This document shows positions 26,623 through 34,897 of a stretch of DNA of 39,359 nt, piece after piece; positions within the stretch are counted from its first letter, which is position 1, and each line of letters starts with the position of its first letter. The position numbers and the translations under genes are program-made. The stretch spans positions 1-39,359 of the forward strand of contig JAIPEF010000012.1 in the NCBI GenBank assembly GCA_021737265.1, read 5' to 3'. The stretch is from Desulfocapsa sp. Lineage in GTDB: Bacteria; Desulfobacterota; Desulfobulbia; Desulfobulbales; Desulfocapsaceae. Under the pieces are notes generated by a model. It was not told where the DNA came from, made no database searches, and saw only the letters and a list, made by a program, of their open reading frames with translations.

Positions 26623-26934
26623 GTGAAAACCATGGAAAAACTGAAAACCACTCTTCGCAATTTTGCTGGCGCCAGGAAATGGAACTCCTTCCACACCCCA
26701 AAAAACCTGGCAATGGCGTTGAGTGTGGAAACTGCAGAACTGACCGAAATTTTTCAATGGATGGAGGGTGAAGAGAGCAGAGTTGTGGACGACGCAACAA
26801 GGAAACATATTGCCGAAGAAGTGGGTGACGTTATGATTTATCTCACCATGCTGGCAGATAAATTTAACCTTGACCCACTCACCTGTGCTGAGGAGAAGAT
26901 GAAACTGAATGCGGTTAAGTATCCCGAAGAGTAA
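26623..26934 (+). CDS. MazG-like nucleotide pyrophosphohydrolase
   Basis: A small all-helical NTP pyrophosphatase of the MazG/RS21-C6 type that hydrolyses (d)NTPs to (d)NMP and pyrophosphate. The metal-binding acidic residues are VETAELTEIFQWMEG (ExxE) and HIAEEVGDVMIYLTMLAD (EExxD). At 103 residues it is the single-domain form. FAGARKWNSFHTPKNLAMAL is the RS21-C6-like substrate region. The start is uncertain: GTG at 26623 or ATG at 26632, neither with a strong ribosome site. It converges with the methyltransferase gene, with five bases between the stops. Confidence 0.88.
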   Translation: MKTMEKLKTTLRNFAGARKWNSFHTPKNLAMALSVETAELTEIFQWMEGEESRVVDDATRKHIAEEVGDVMIYLTMLADKFNLDPLTCAEEKMKLNAVKYPEE

Positions 26935-26939
26935 TTTTT

Positions 26940-27506
26940 TTACTTCGCTCTCTGCCAGATAGGGAATTCGTTATGCAACCGTGTAAAACGCGGGTCCTCC
27001 TCAATACTGGTGCCAAGACGAAGATTGCCAATAAGGATCGCCCCCGGTTTTATACTGTTTTCTATCAGCTGTTCAAGCTTTGACTGAGGACCTGCCTCGG
27101 GAAGGGGACGAAAGAAATAGACGACATCATAATCCGCATAGTTCTCAAATTTCCAGGCATCTGCCAGCCAAACCCGATCTTTGCCCACTATCTCCATGGC
27201 AAAGCGACAGGAGGCCTCGTCTTTTTCGAACCCCGCGACATCGAATCCATACTGCTCCGCCACCAGTAAAATATTGCCGATACCACATCCCACGTCCAGA
27301 AAACGAAAATTCAGCCCCGCATTTTCGCCTTCCATTCCAAGATAGTCATGGACAAAAGAGATCTGTTCAAACACCTGCCTGGTATCCATGGCCACAAAGG
27401 GATAGGCTTCTGCTGTTGTGTGCCGGGTCTCTTTCAGCGAACGATGTCCGTGATACGCAATAAAGCGGTTGATTACACCGAGGTAAGCATCCAGTTCATG
27501 TTCCAT
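26940..27506 (-). CDS. SAM-dependent methyltransferase-like protein
   Basis: 188 residues. Motif I is FRFLDVGCGIGNILLVAEQYG (about 73-92), followed by an acidic motif II VAGFEKDEASC and the motif IV-like YDVVYFFRPLP. The rest is short and lacks the usual C-terminal strands, but the core fold is complete. Substrate unknown. It lies downstream of the DUF3482 GTPase on the same strand with a family P repeat between them, so co-transcription is uncertain. Confidence 0.75.
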   Translation of the reverse strand: MEHELDAYLGVINRFIAYHGHRSLKETRHTTAEAYPFVAMDTRQVFEQISFVHDYLGMEGENAGLNFRFLDVGCGIGNILLVAEQYGFDVAGFEKDEASCRFAMEIVGKDRVWLADAWKFENYADYDVVYFFRPLPEAGPQSKLEQLIENSIKPGAILIGNLRLGTSIEEDPRFTRLHNEFPIWQRAK

Positions 27507-27532
27507 TGTCTTAATTGTTCCCTGTTATTCAT

Positions 27533-27687
27533 TGATGGCGTCGTATTTATCCCCCTCAAGGGAGGACTGAAAAGAGTACCCTTTTTTCGGGTGAAAACTC
27601 TCCATCTGCTTCATTGCTGCATTTTTTATTTAGCCATCCTAGGTTTGAGGTTTTCACCCAAAATACGGGCATAAATACGAGTTTATC
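27533..27687 (+). repeat. Palindromic intergenic repeat, family P copy D (full length)
   Basis: The most complete copy, about 155 bp. It starts TGATGGCGTCGTATTTATCCCC and ends GGGCATAAATACGAGTTTATC, so the outer arms CGTATTTAT and ATAAATACG are inverted. Inner arms GGGTGAAAACTC and GAGGTTTTCACCC form a second nested stem. The centre contains TTTAGCCATCCTAGGTTTG with a CTAG. It separates the DUF3482 GTPase gene from the methyltransferase gene. Confidence 0.88.
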
Positions 27688-27706
27688 TTCATTAAATCCT
27701 GCTTTC

Positions 27707-29116
27707 TCAAGATATGTCCTGCAGAGCCCTGTGAATCAGAGAAGCCATATCTTCACGTCCCCTCGTTTTCTGCAATGAATCATCCTGCACTAATGTTCTA
27801 AAAAAAACTTCGCATATCCCTCGATCCTGCCGCGTCCACTCTCCAGTGTAGCCAATTTTTGCCGGTAATGCGCCCTCACCTGAGGACCCACTGTTATAAT
27901 CCCTGCGTCCATGGGCCCAATTGATGATATGGGAGTAAAAAAGAAGCTGTCGATCAAGGAGCACAAAAAGAAGCTGAATGTTTTTAACCGGCCCCACCTG
28001 CACCTGCTGGGCATCCAGGCGCATACCGAGAAGTCGTGTCCCCGCCAGAAACTCTTTCCCTTTCAGGGCAGTGGTAGCAGCTCCCACTATTCCACCGAGG
28101 GTGGAAAAAATACCAAAAGAGAGACCGGCAGCAGCCACATCAATCCCTGCCCCCACAGCTGCCCCACTCAAGGCCCCCGCCATTAGGAGTTGGGACGAAC
28201 TCAGCCCCAGAAACTCCCAGGTTTTCTCCGAAAAAAGGTCTTCCTGAAGAATCGACTGGGCCGGTAATTCCAGATTAAAAATATTATGTTTAAAGAGCGT
28301 TCGCATCCGCTCCTGACACGTCCTTTCAAGTCTGCGGAGAAACTGTTCATACTCCTTATGAAGACTACTTTCCAGAGCTGCCTCCTCTGCCCCGGATTTT
28401 ACAGGAACACGCAGAGTATACCCTAGTGCCTCCTCCAGAAAGGCAAGGAGCAGTTCAACCACCTGATTATTGCGTCCCTCCCAATCCCTGCGAAAGGCGG
28501 TAACCACTTGATCCAATACAGGCTGCAGATCCTGGTCAATACTTTTCAGGCTCTCCAGTAATTCAATACGTTCCCGATAGGTTGCCTGACAGGAATTAAA
28601 AATCCGTATGGAATTAAAATGTTTCCTGAATTCTGCCTGCCACTGGGCAAGCCAGCCGGTCTCTTCCATCTTGCAGTTGATAATAGCCATACGGGGACAA
28701 CCGGTGAGGCGCAGGATCTCCATCTCTGTCTTGTCCACGTTCCGAAGAGGACGCGAACCATCCACCACAAAGATAATACCTGCTCCCCGGAGGAGGGGTT
28801 GAAGCAACCTGCACTCATCACGGAAATCCGGGTTGTCTTCGTGGGCCGCGATAAAGTCCCGGATCAAAGTTGCATCATCTCCCCTGTATTCCTGCATCCA
28901 TAGCAAAGTTTTTCGAGGATTTTGAAAACCAGGAGTATCAGTAAAGCGGATAATCTCACGGCCGTCTATAGCAACCGGAAAGGTTTGACACTCCCTGGTC
29001 TCTCCAGGCATGGGACTGATACGGACGGAATCATCTTCGGCAAGAGTGGAGAGTACGGAAGACTTACCCTCATTTGGATGACCGACTACGGCAAACTCAG
29101 GGATTGTTTGATTCAT
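27707..29116 (-). CDS. Era/TrmE-like GTPase with DUF3482 domain
   Basis: N-terminal small GTPase domain: the P-loop is GHPNEGKSS (12-20) and the G3 motif DTPGF starts at D60. The G4 position reads INCKMEE (N147) instead of NKxD, so guanine specificity may be relaxed or arise elsewhere. The C-terminal half is DUF3482: a helical part with AFRRDWEGRNNQVVELLLAFLEEALGY and a Gly/Ala-rich hydrophobic stretch (GALSGAAVGAGIDVAAAGLSFGIFSTLGGIVGAA) that suggests membrane contact. At 469 residues it is of family length. Its start overlaps the stop of the DUF2868 gene (ATGA). The family is conserved as this pair, but its function is not established. Confidence 0.88.
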   Translation of the reverse strand: MNQTIPEFAVVGHPNEGKSSVLSTLAEDDSVRISPMPGETRECQTFPVAIDGREIIRFTDTPGFQNPRKTLLWMQEYRGDDATLIRDFIAAHEDNPDFRDECRLLQPLLRGAGIIFVVDGSRPLRNVDKTEMEILRLTGCPRMAIINCKMEETGWLAQWQAEFRKHFNSIRIFNSCQATYRERIELLESLKSIDQDLQPVLDQVVTAFRRDWEGRNNQVVELLLAFLEEALGYTLRVPVKSGAEEAALESSLHKEYEQFLRRLERTCQERMRTLFKHNIFNLELPAQSILQEDLFSEKTWEFLGLSSSQLLMAGALSGAAVGAGIDVAAAGLSFGIFSTLGGIVGAATTALKGKEFLAGTRLLGMRLDAQQVQVGPVKNIQLLFVLLDRQLLFYSHIINWAHGRRDYNSGSSGEGALPAKIGYTGEWTRQDRGICEVFFRTLVQDDSLQKTRGREDMASLIHRALQDIS

Positions 29117-30717
29117 GATACATTCACCAGCGGACTCAACTGCAGGCAGGGGTCAGCGAGAGTGGCTGTTTTCTGCTGCCATATCTGCAGGTCAATTGCT
29201 GAAACCGGGGTGAAAATTGTTTCAGGTGTCGGCCTGCCCACAAGCGCTACAATGATGTGGGTTTCCTCATCACAGTTTTTACGAAGATCCTGAAAAAAAC
29301 GCAGCACCTCCTGAATAGGTGGCTGCCACGCCTCCTGCAGGATTAAAAGGGGAGGACAGGGTGAACCCGGAACGTCAGGCAGCTCTGCAAAGATCACGCT
29401 GGTATCACTGTATTCCTCGTTCATTCGCACACTCTTGCCGATACTATAACCAAAGGCATGGTAACAGAGGTCCTGCAACTCTTCCGGGTCGCAGTGAGCA
29501 AACAGTTCATCGGGGATAAGTGCGAGCAGCGCTCCATTTACAGCAGTTTTCTCTGGTGTTACCAGAACTTCCTGCATCATCGCGTCACTGTCACCAACAG
29601 ACGATTCCCCCTGAGACCTCTCCTGGGCCGCCTTCTGAAACCTTGTCTCAAGCCTGGGAGTGCGCAGACGGTGCAACAGTTGATTATGCTCGGCACGACC
29701 AAAAGAGACTGCGGCCAGGGCCTGTTTACGCCAAAAGATCCCGACCATAAACAGGATAATCCGAGGCAGAAGGCAGTAACAACAGATAGCAAGACAGAGA
29801 AAAGGCCACCAGGAAATCAGGTCCGCACTTGCCAGATGATAGAAACCATCTTTTAATATCATGCGACTGCCTTCGACCTGGTGCAAATTGGGATAGCTTT
29901 GAGGCCCAAGCAACCACGACCAGGGAATGGCAAGCCACTGTACAAGCCGGGCAACAAACTGGGAAGAGAGTTGAAAGGTTGACTGCCAGCCAAAGGCAAG
30001 ATCCGAACTTGCCACTTTGATGAGAACTGCTGCCAATACCCCAAAATTAAAAGCTATGCCAAAGAGCTGAAAAAGCAGAAACGGGGGCCAGAATAACAGT
30101 GCGCCATAGCCTTTGCCACGGGTCCGCACAGCCGCCAGGGCGGCAGCAAACTGAGCTCTGCGTCCGCCTTCCATACTCTCAATCCCATACCTTCTCACTC
30201 TGAAAAGGAAACTGTTCAAGGCCTTATTCACAAGGGAAAGGAGGAGGGAGGAGCGTAGATCAAGACCACGCATCCGGCGAGAAGTCCAGAGAAGCAAAAA
30301 GACAAGAAGCAGCAGCAGTTGGAAACCCACAAAAACAAGAAAAAAGAGCGAAACATTCACCGGCTGCTCACCGGAATAGCTGAGAAAGGAATAGGCTGCA
30401 CCACCGCCAACCCCCATGGCCAAAAAAGAAAAAACAGACCAGAACAGCCCATAGAGTTCATACCACATCCGGCCCGGGAGAAGGGCCTGTCCGCCCTGAT
30501 TTTTATTTTCCCTGGTTCTTCGCTCCTGCAGCCAGCGAAAAATCAACCACTCCCGCTCCGGATCGACACCTCCAGGATCTGGAGCGATCTCCTCCAGGTA
30601 CAACTTACGATCCCGATCCCGCAACGCAGCTTCCCCACTCTCTTCAGCCAGTTGTTTGTCCTGAATGAAAAAATATTCAAGATCCAGAAAATCGGGGATA
30701 CGCCACAAAGGTTTCAT
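29113..30717 (-). CDS. DUF2868 membrane protein, partner of the DUF3482 GTPase
   Basis: About 534 residues with roughly four to six membrane helices (YGLFWSVFSFLAMGVGGGAAYSFL; FFLVFVGFQLLLLLVFLLLW; FLLFQLFGIAFNFGVLAAVLI; FLCLAICCYCLLPRIILFMVG) and a soluble C-terminal domain with several acidic helices. DUF2868 next to DUF3482 is a recurrent pair of unknown role. The start is placed at the ATG at 30717 (MKPLWRIPDFLDLEYFF), because the longer ORF runs back toward a family P repeat with low-quality sequence; the ribosome site is poor and the start remains uncertain. The stop overlaps the GTPase start. Confidence 0.83.
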   Translation of the reverse strand: MKPLWRIPDFLDLEYFFIQDKQLAEESGEAALRDRDRKLYLEEIAPDPGGVDPEREWLIFRWLQERRTRENKNQGGQALLPGRMWYELYGLFWSVFSFLAMGVGGGAAYSFLSYSGEQPVNVSLFFLVFVGFQLLLLLVFLLLWTSRRMRGLDLRSSLLLSLVNKALNSFLFRVRRYGIESMEGGRRAQFAAALAAVRTRGKGYGALLFWPPFLLFQLFGIAFNFGVLAAVLIKVASSDLAFGWQSTFQLSSQFVARLVQWLAIPWSWLLGPQSYPNLHQVEGSRMILKDGFYHLASADLISWWPFLCLAICCYCLLPRIILFMVGIFWRKQALAAVSFGRAEHNQLLHRLRTPRLETRFQKAAQERSQGESSVGDSDAMMQEVLVTPEKTAVNGALLALIPDELFAHCDPEELQDLCYHAFGYSIGKSVRMNEEYSDTSVIFAELPDVPGSPCPPLLILQEAWQPPIQEVLRFFQDLRKNCDEETHIIVALVGRPTPETIFTPVSAIDLQIWQQKTATLADPCLQLSPLVNVS

Positions 30718-30803
30718 AAAGGCAGTTAATGGTTGTTTCACTTTAGGAATTTTACTAGTAAAAGATGCACAATACCAGTTTTCAACATTGATGAAAAGAA
30801 AGT

Positions 30804-30936
30804 TTGGCAAGTTCGTATTTACGCCCTGTCTTTAGGGTGAAAACTGAAGACAACCGATGCCTAAATAAAAAAATGCAGCAACGAAGCAGATGGAGAGTTT
30901 TCACCCTCAACGTCGGGTATAAATACAACGCCATCA
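30804..30936 (-). repeat. Palindromic intergenic repeat, family P copy E
   Basis: On the minus strand it starts TGATGGCGTTGTATTTATACCC and ends GGGCGTAAATACGAAC. Inner arms GGGTGAAAACTC and GTTTTCACCC are both present. It is diverged from copy D in both arms, but complementary changes keep the stem (for example GTATTTATACCC against GGGCGTAAATAC). It lies between the divergent DUF2868 and EamA genes. Confidence 0.83.
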
Positions 30937-30942
30937 AGTTTA

Positions 30943-31542
30943 GTGAAGATGAATATTCCCTTACAAACAACACACAACTGGCAGGCCACTCTCCTCCTTC
31001 TCGCAACAGCAATGATCTGGGATTTTGCCTTTGTTGCCCAGCGCCAAGGCATGAAGCACATGTCACCTTTCACCTTTAATGGTGCCCGCTTTGCGGTAGG
31101 CGCTGTTTCCCTGCTCCCCATACTCCTCTTCTTCAGACGTAGCCAGACAGCCGACAAACGGGAGCCATGGTTCTCAAAAAGATTTGACCCTTTACTACTC
31201 TCTCTCTACCAGTTCCTTTCCTGCGCAACCTTAAGCCGGCTTGCAGCCCTGCAATGGAAGGATGTCACCCTGGCTGGTCTTCGGAGGGCAACGCTCCCCA
31301 TCTTTTACACCGGGGTCTTCTCGGTTGGTATCGCCTACACCCTGCAGGTAGTCACCCAGAAACGGGCCCATCCCGCCCATGCCGCCATTATTATCAGCCT
31401 TGAGTCAGTTTTTGCGGTCCTGGGTGGCTGGCTGATTATCCATGAAACACTTTCACTTCGAGGATTGATCGGCTGTGGTTTGATGCTGATCGGAATGCTG
31501 GTTTCCCAACTTCTCCCCCACAACAAAGCTCATGTCCTGTGA
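30943..31542 (+). CDS. EamA/DMT-type transporter, internally shortened
   Basis: Resembles drug/metabolite transporters but is only 199 residues against about 290-300. The first two helices of EamA repeat 1 are present (LLLLATAMIWDFAFVAQRQGM; NGARFAVGAVSLLPILLFF). The sequence then jumps at REPWFSKRFDPLLL to the second half of EamA repeat 2 (LYQFLSCATLSRLAAL, FYTGVFSVGIAYTLQVVTQKRAHPAHAAIIISLESVFAVLGGWL). About 90-100 residues (some four helices) are missing without loss of frame. It may be a decaying gene or a reduced six-helix protein. Start GTG 30943 or ATG 30949. It overlaps the next gene by 11 bases. Confidence 0.75.
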   Translation: MKMNIPLQTTHNWQATLLLLATAMIWDFAFVAQRQGMKHMSPFTFNGARFAVGAVSLLPILLFFRRSQTADKREPWFSKRFDPLLLSLYQFLSCATLSRLAALQWKDVTLAGLRRATLPIFYTGVFSVGIAYTLQVVTQKRAHPAHAAIIISLESVFAVLGGWLIIHETLSLRGLIGCGLMLIGMLVSQLLPHNKAHVL

Positions 31543-32281
31543 TCAGGCACCATGTGGTGCATACTGCAATTCCTGCAATGCATCTCATCACCTTGCCAGG
31601 CACCCTGCCTTTGCAGCAGCAAGGGAATTGATGGCATTTCTCGACAAAAAAAAGAGAATTGACCTGGACAAAGAAAACAAGACAGCACAGAAACAATTCC
31701 AGACAGACAGTCTCTACGGAACTGCACGAGGCAAGATGTTTGGAGTACTGACCTGTCAGACACAATGTGGTGAACAGCAGGTTTTGAAGGCTTTTTCCGG
31801 ACAGTTCAATGGCCTGTGGGAAGTAGACGGCTGGGCACCGCCCCTTTTTGATGTCCTTGAATTTTATCGTCTTACAACTCCTGTGGAAAAACGGATAAAA
31901 GCACTGGGCAGGGAATTGAAGAATACAACTGACGATTCAAGCATCCGCTCCAGACTCCTGCAGGAACGAAAAACACTTTCTCAGCAGTTGATGAAAGAGA
32001 TTCATGGACTTTATCGTCTCAACAATTTCAAAGGAGAACAGTGTTCCCTTGGCGATCTCTTTTATGATGGCAGTGGTATCCCCACCGGCACCGGTGACTG
32101 TTGTGCCCCCAAACTCCTCAACTTTGCAGCCATCCATGGTCTACAGCCACTGGCACTGACCGAATTTTACTGGGGAAAGACAAACAGATCAGGAACCCGC
32201 CATGAAGGGCAATTCTACTCTCCATGTGCAGAGAAATGCGGTCCTATCCTTGGATTTCTCCTTTGCGGCATTGAAAAGTAA
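31532..32281 (+). CDS. Stand-alone N-terminal domain of a long RluA-family synthase
   Basis: 249 residues matching what in many gamma-proteobacteria is the N-terminal half of a ~550-residue RluA-family protein. Diagnostic stretches are AFSGQFNGLWEVDGWAPPLFDVLEF, DGSGIPTGTGDCCAPKLLNFAAIHGLQPLALTEFYWG and FYSPCAEKCGPILGFLL. A predicted coiled-coil lies between (VEKRIKALGRELKN...). The N-terminus is cysteine/histidine-rich (CGAYCNSCNASHH), and with the later cysteines could bind a metal. It has no known catalytic role by itself. The stop is two bases before the start of the catalytic half, in a different frame. Confidence 0.8.
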   Translation: MSCDQAPCGAYCNSCNASHHLARHPAFAAARELMAFLDKKKRIDLDKENKTAQKQFQTDSLYGTARGKMFGVLTCQTQCGEQQVLKAFSGQFNGLWEVDGWAPPLFDVLEFYRLTTPVEKRIKALGRELKNTTDDSSIRSRLLQERKTLSQQLMKEIHGLYRLNNFKGEQCSLGDLFYDGSGIPTGTGDCCAPKLLNFAAIHGLQPLALTEFYWGKTNRSGTRHEGQFYSPCAEKCGPILGFLLCGIEK

Positions 32282-32283
32282 TC

Positions 32284-32928
32284 ATGGCTGAACTCACTCT
32301 CATCCATATTGATCCAGGATTTCTGGTAGTCAACAAACCAGGTGGACTGCTGGCGGTTCCGGGGCGGGGACCGGACAAGCAGGACTGTGTTGTCAACCGG
32401 ATCAAAAGCCTTTTCCCAGATTGCATCAACCAGCCTGCGGTACATCGTCTGGATATGTATACCTCGGGAATCATGCTGCTGGCAAGAAACAGTGAGACAC
32501 ACCGTGCACTCTCGAAACAATTTGAACAGCAGCAGGTTAAAAAAGAATATATTGCGCTGCTGGATGGAAAAGTATCTAAAAAAAAGGGGAAAATCGAACT
32601 CCCCTTCAGACTGGATCCGAAAAATCGACCATATCAGGTCTATGATCCGGTGCAGGGAAAAATGGGGACCACTCACTGGCAGAATCTTGGGGAGGAACAG
32701 GGACGATCCCGAATACTCTTCTCCCCCGTTACCGGCAGAACCCATCAACTACGCTTACATGCCGCACACAGACTGGGAATTGGTATTCCCATTGTTGGAG
32801 ACTCGCTCTATGGAAACGGCCAGGATGGTGACCTCATGTTTTTGCACGCCTGCCGACTCTCCATCCTCCATCCCCTTAGCAGAGAAAGGATGGAATTTTC
32901 ATCGCCCCCCCCTTGGGATTCTGCATAA
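32284..32928 (+). CDS. RluA-family pseudouridine synthase, catalytic part
   Basis: Isomerises uridine to pseudouridine in rRNA or tRNA. The catalytic aspartate is D57 in AVHRLDMYTSGIMLLARN, the RluA signature. FLVVNKPGGLLAVPGRG opens the domain and VTGRTHQLRLHAAHRLGIGIPIVGDSLYG is the second conserved block. There is no S4 domain. At 214 residues it is a minimal catalytic unit; the upstream gene supplies the domain to which it is fused elsewhere. It probably forms a complex with it or is translationally coupled (two-base gap). Target site in RNA not predictable. Confidence 0.9.
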   Translation: MAELTLIHIDPGFLVVNKPGGLLAVPGRGPDKQDCVVNRIKSLFPDCINQPAVHRLDMYTSGIMLLARNSETHRALSKQFEQQQVKKEYIALLDGKVSKKKGKIELPFRLDPKNRPYQVYDPVQGKMGTTHWQNLGEEQGRSRILFSPVTGRTHQLRLHAAHRLGIGIPIVGDSLYGNGQDGDLMFLHACRLSILHPLSRERMEFSSPPPWDSA

Positions 32929-33286
32929 CACCACCGACTACAACTGAAATAATTCCAAGAGGTTCCATCACGTTCCGATCACTTATGACAGCATAAGAGA
33001 GGCTTCAATATCTCTCTTTCCAAAACTACCTGATATTACAAAAAGAAGGCACAGTAAATAGATGGGGCACGATACCCCACCTGTCATTGATTAATTTTTT
33101 GACCGTAAGTCCCATAGCAGACACAAAAGCTGTGGACAAGGTGCTGGTGCTTCCCAAATGCAAAAGGAGGAGGAACCTGAGGGTATTGTACTGCAGTTAC
33201 TGATAAAAAGTGTTCACCAACTTCAGGGTACCTTTATGAAAAACACCTGGAAAATTGGAGTGGTCACAGCAGAGGCTGAGTGCCTA
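32929..33286. other. 358-bp intergenic region, convergent 3' ends
   Basis: Lies between the ends of the RluA gene (plus) and the GGDEF-EAL gene (minus). A short hairpin ATGGGG..CCCCAC (around 33062-33082) stands 15-20 bases before a T-rich stretch and may act as a weak plus-strand terminator. A 25-codon plus-strand ORF at 33236-33313 has no support. I see no repeat copy or RNA gene here. Confidence 0.4.
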
Positions 33287-34897
33287 TCAATCATTCCCCT
33301 TAAGGCACCATGAAGAAGCTTGAAACCACTCGGTGATCTGACTGGGCGACAGGGGCCTACAGACATGAAAACCCTGAAGAACATCGCACCCCAGTTCAGT
33401 CAACAAAGCCAATGTTTCCTCATCTTCCACACCCTCCGCCACAACCTTGTTGCCAATATTATGAAGCATATCAATGGTTGACTTGACGATTACCGCATTA
33501 TCTTGATTATGAACCATATCAGTGACAAAGGATTTATCAATCTTGACCTCACGGGCCGGAAAGTTTTTCAGATAGGAGATGGAAGAATAGCCCGTTCCAA
33601 AATCATCAATTGACATCCTGATCCCGCTTTTTTCCAACTCTTTCACTACACTGACAACCCTCTCCCGGTTAACAACAATACAGCTCTCTGTTATTTCCAG
33701 AGTGAGATTTCGAGGGTCAACGCTCCATTTCGTCAGTATCTTTTTCACTTCATCAGGAAAATCAAGGTCATGAAGATTCTTTATCGACAGATTGACGGAA
33801 ACCGAAATAGGCAGCCCCGCCTGTTGCCAGAGGGAACATTGCTCAAGGGCCTTATCCAATACAAGGCTGGTAAGGCATCTGACAAGCCCTGCCTGCTCCG
33901 CCAGGCTAATAAACCCATCCGGAAGAATCAATCCTTTTTGGGGATGTTGCCAGCGAAGAAGGGCCTCTACCCCAACCAATTCACCCTTCTGTATGGAAAC
34001 CTTTGGCTGGTACTCAAGAAACATCTGATCTTGCTGCAGGGCGTCTCGTAATTCGCCAATCATGACCAGACAGTGGAATGTGGTACGGTCCAGTTCAGGT
34101 TTAAAGACCGTATAGATAACATCATTGCGCTTAGCATCATACATGGCCGTATTTGCATAGAGAACCAAGGTCTCACTGTCCATCCCATGCTCTGGATACA
34201 TAGCAACACCTATGCTGATTCCCACAGTAACATTGTGACCTTTCATCATGAATGGCTTTTCAACGGTCTCGGATATTTTTTGACTGATCATCACCGCCTG
34301 GGAAAGGGGCGTGGCCGGCAGAATCAGACCAAATTTATCACCACCAAAACGTGCCAGGGTATCAGGTTCTCGGACGACCACACGCATGCGCTGCGCAACC
34401 TCCTGCAACAGGTAATCTCCATAAGAGTGTCCCAGAGAGTCATTGATCTCTTTGAATCGCACCAAATCCATGAGCAACAGCGCCAGTGGTTCCTGCTGGC
34501 GCTTGCAAACCCTAATTCCATGATCAAGCCGCTCCTCCATCAACATCCTGTTAGGGAGTCCGGTCAACTCATCGTGAAGAGCCCGGTGTAGTTCTCGCTT
34601 TGCCTGCTGTTCAATTCGACAGATGGACACCAGACTCAGGCGAACGACCAGCATGACAAATACTGAACCACTTAAGAGAATACTGGCAATAATCAGGTCC
34701 TGAGTCGTAGGTGTGGCGTTGAGGAGAATGGTGAGATAGAGGCAATAGCCAACGAGAAAAAAGAGGACCAGCCCACAGGGCCATTTCCAGCCCTTATCGC
34801 GCTGATTCTGCCTCTGGCAGATCTGCTGGGTAGGAACAAGAGAAAGTAACAGAAAGCTGATCCCCATCACTACCATACTGATTGCAATGAACTTCAA
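33287..34897 (-). CDS. Membrane GGDEF-EAL protein, likely c-di-GMP phosphodiesterase
   Basis: Three N-terminal membrane helices (about 4-24, 40-60, 68-90) are followed directly by GGDEF and EAL domains, with no separate sensory domain. The GGDEF domain has DELTGLPNR but its active-site signature is GGDKF (185-189): the glutamate is replaced by lysine, so cyclase activity is doubtful. The inhibitory-site-like REPD precedes it. The EAL domain is intact by motif: EALLR (311-315), SVNLSIKNL, EITES, IDDFGTGYSSISYLKNFPAREVKID and VAEGVED. Net activity is therefore likely c-di-GMP hydrolysis. 536 residues. It stands alone, with the Tim44-domain gene upstream on the same strand. Confidence 0.9.
   Translation of the reverse strand: MKFIAISMVVMGISFLLLSLVPTQQICQRQNQRDKGWKWPCGLVLFFLVGYCLYLTILLNATPTTQDLIIASILLSGSVFVMLVVRLSLVSICRIEQQAKRELHRALHDELTGLPNRMLMEERLDHGIRVCKRQQEPLALLLMDLVRFKEINDSLGHSYGDYLLQEVAQRMRVVVREPDTLARFGGDKFGLILPATPLSQAVMISQKISETVEKPFMMKGHNVTVGISIGVAMYPEHGMDSETLVLYANTAMYDAKRNDVIYTVFKPELDRTTFHCLVMIGELRDALQQDQMFLEYQPKVSIQKGELVGVEALLRWQHPQKGLILPDGFISLAEQAGLVRCLTSLVLDKALEQCSLWQQAGLPISVSVNLSIKNLHDLDFPDEVKKILTKWSVDPRNLTLEITESCIVVNRERVVSVVKELEKSGIRMSIDDFGTGYSSISYLKNFPAREVKIDKSFVTDMVHNQDNAVIVKSTIDMLHNIGNKVVAEGVEDEETLALLTELGCDVLQGFHVCRPLSPSQITEWFQASSWCLKGND

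Noticed and set aside
30782-31157. Overlapping ORFs around 30782-31157 on both strands
   Set aside because: They run through repeat copy E and the antisense of the EamA gene; no family signature and no ribosome site.
33236-33313. 25-codon ORF MKNTWKIGVV... between the RluA and GGDEF-EAL genes
   Set aside because: Too short to judge, weak ribosome site, and it overlaps the 3' end of the GGDEF-EAL gene.
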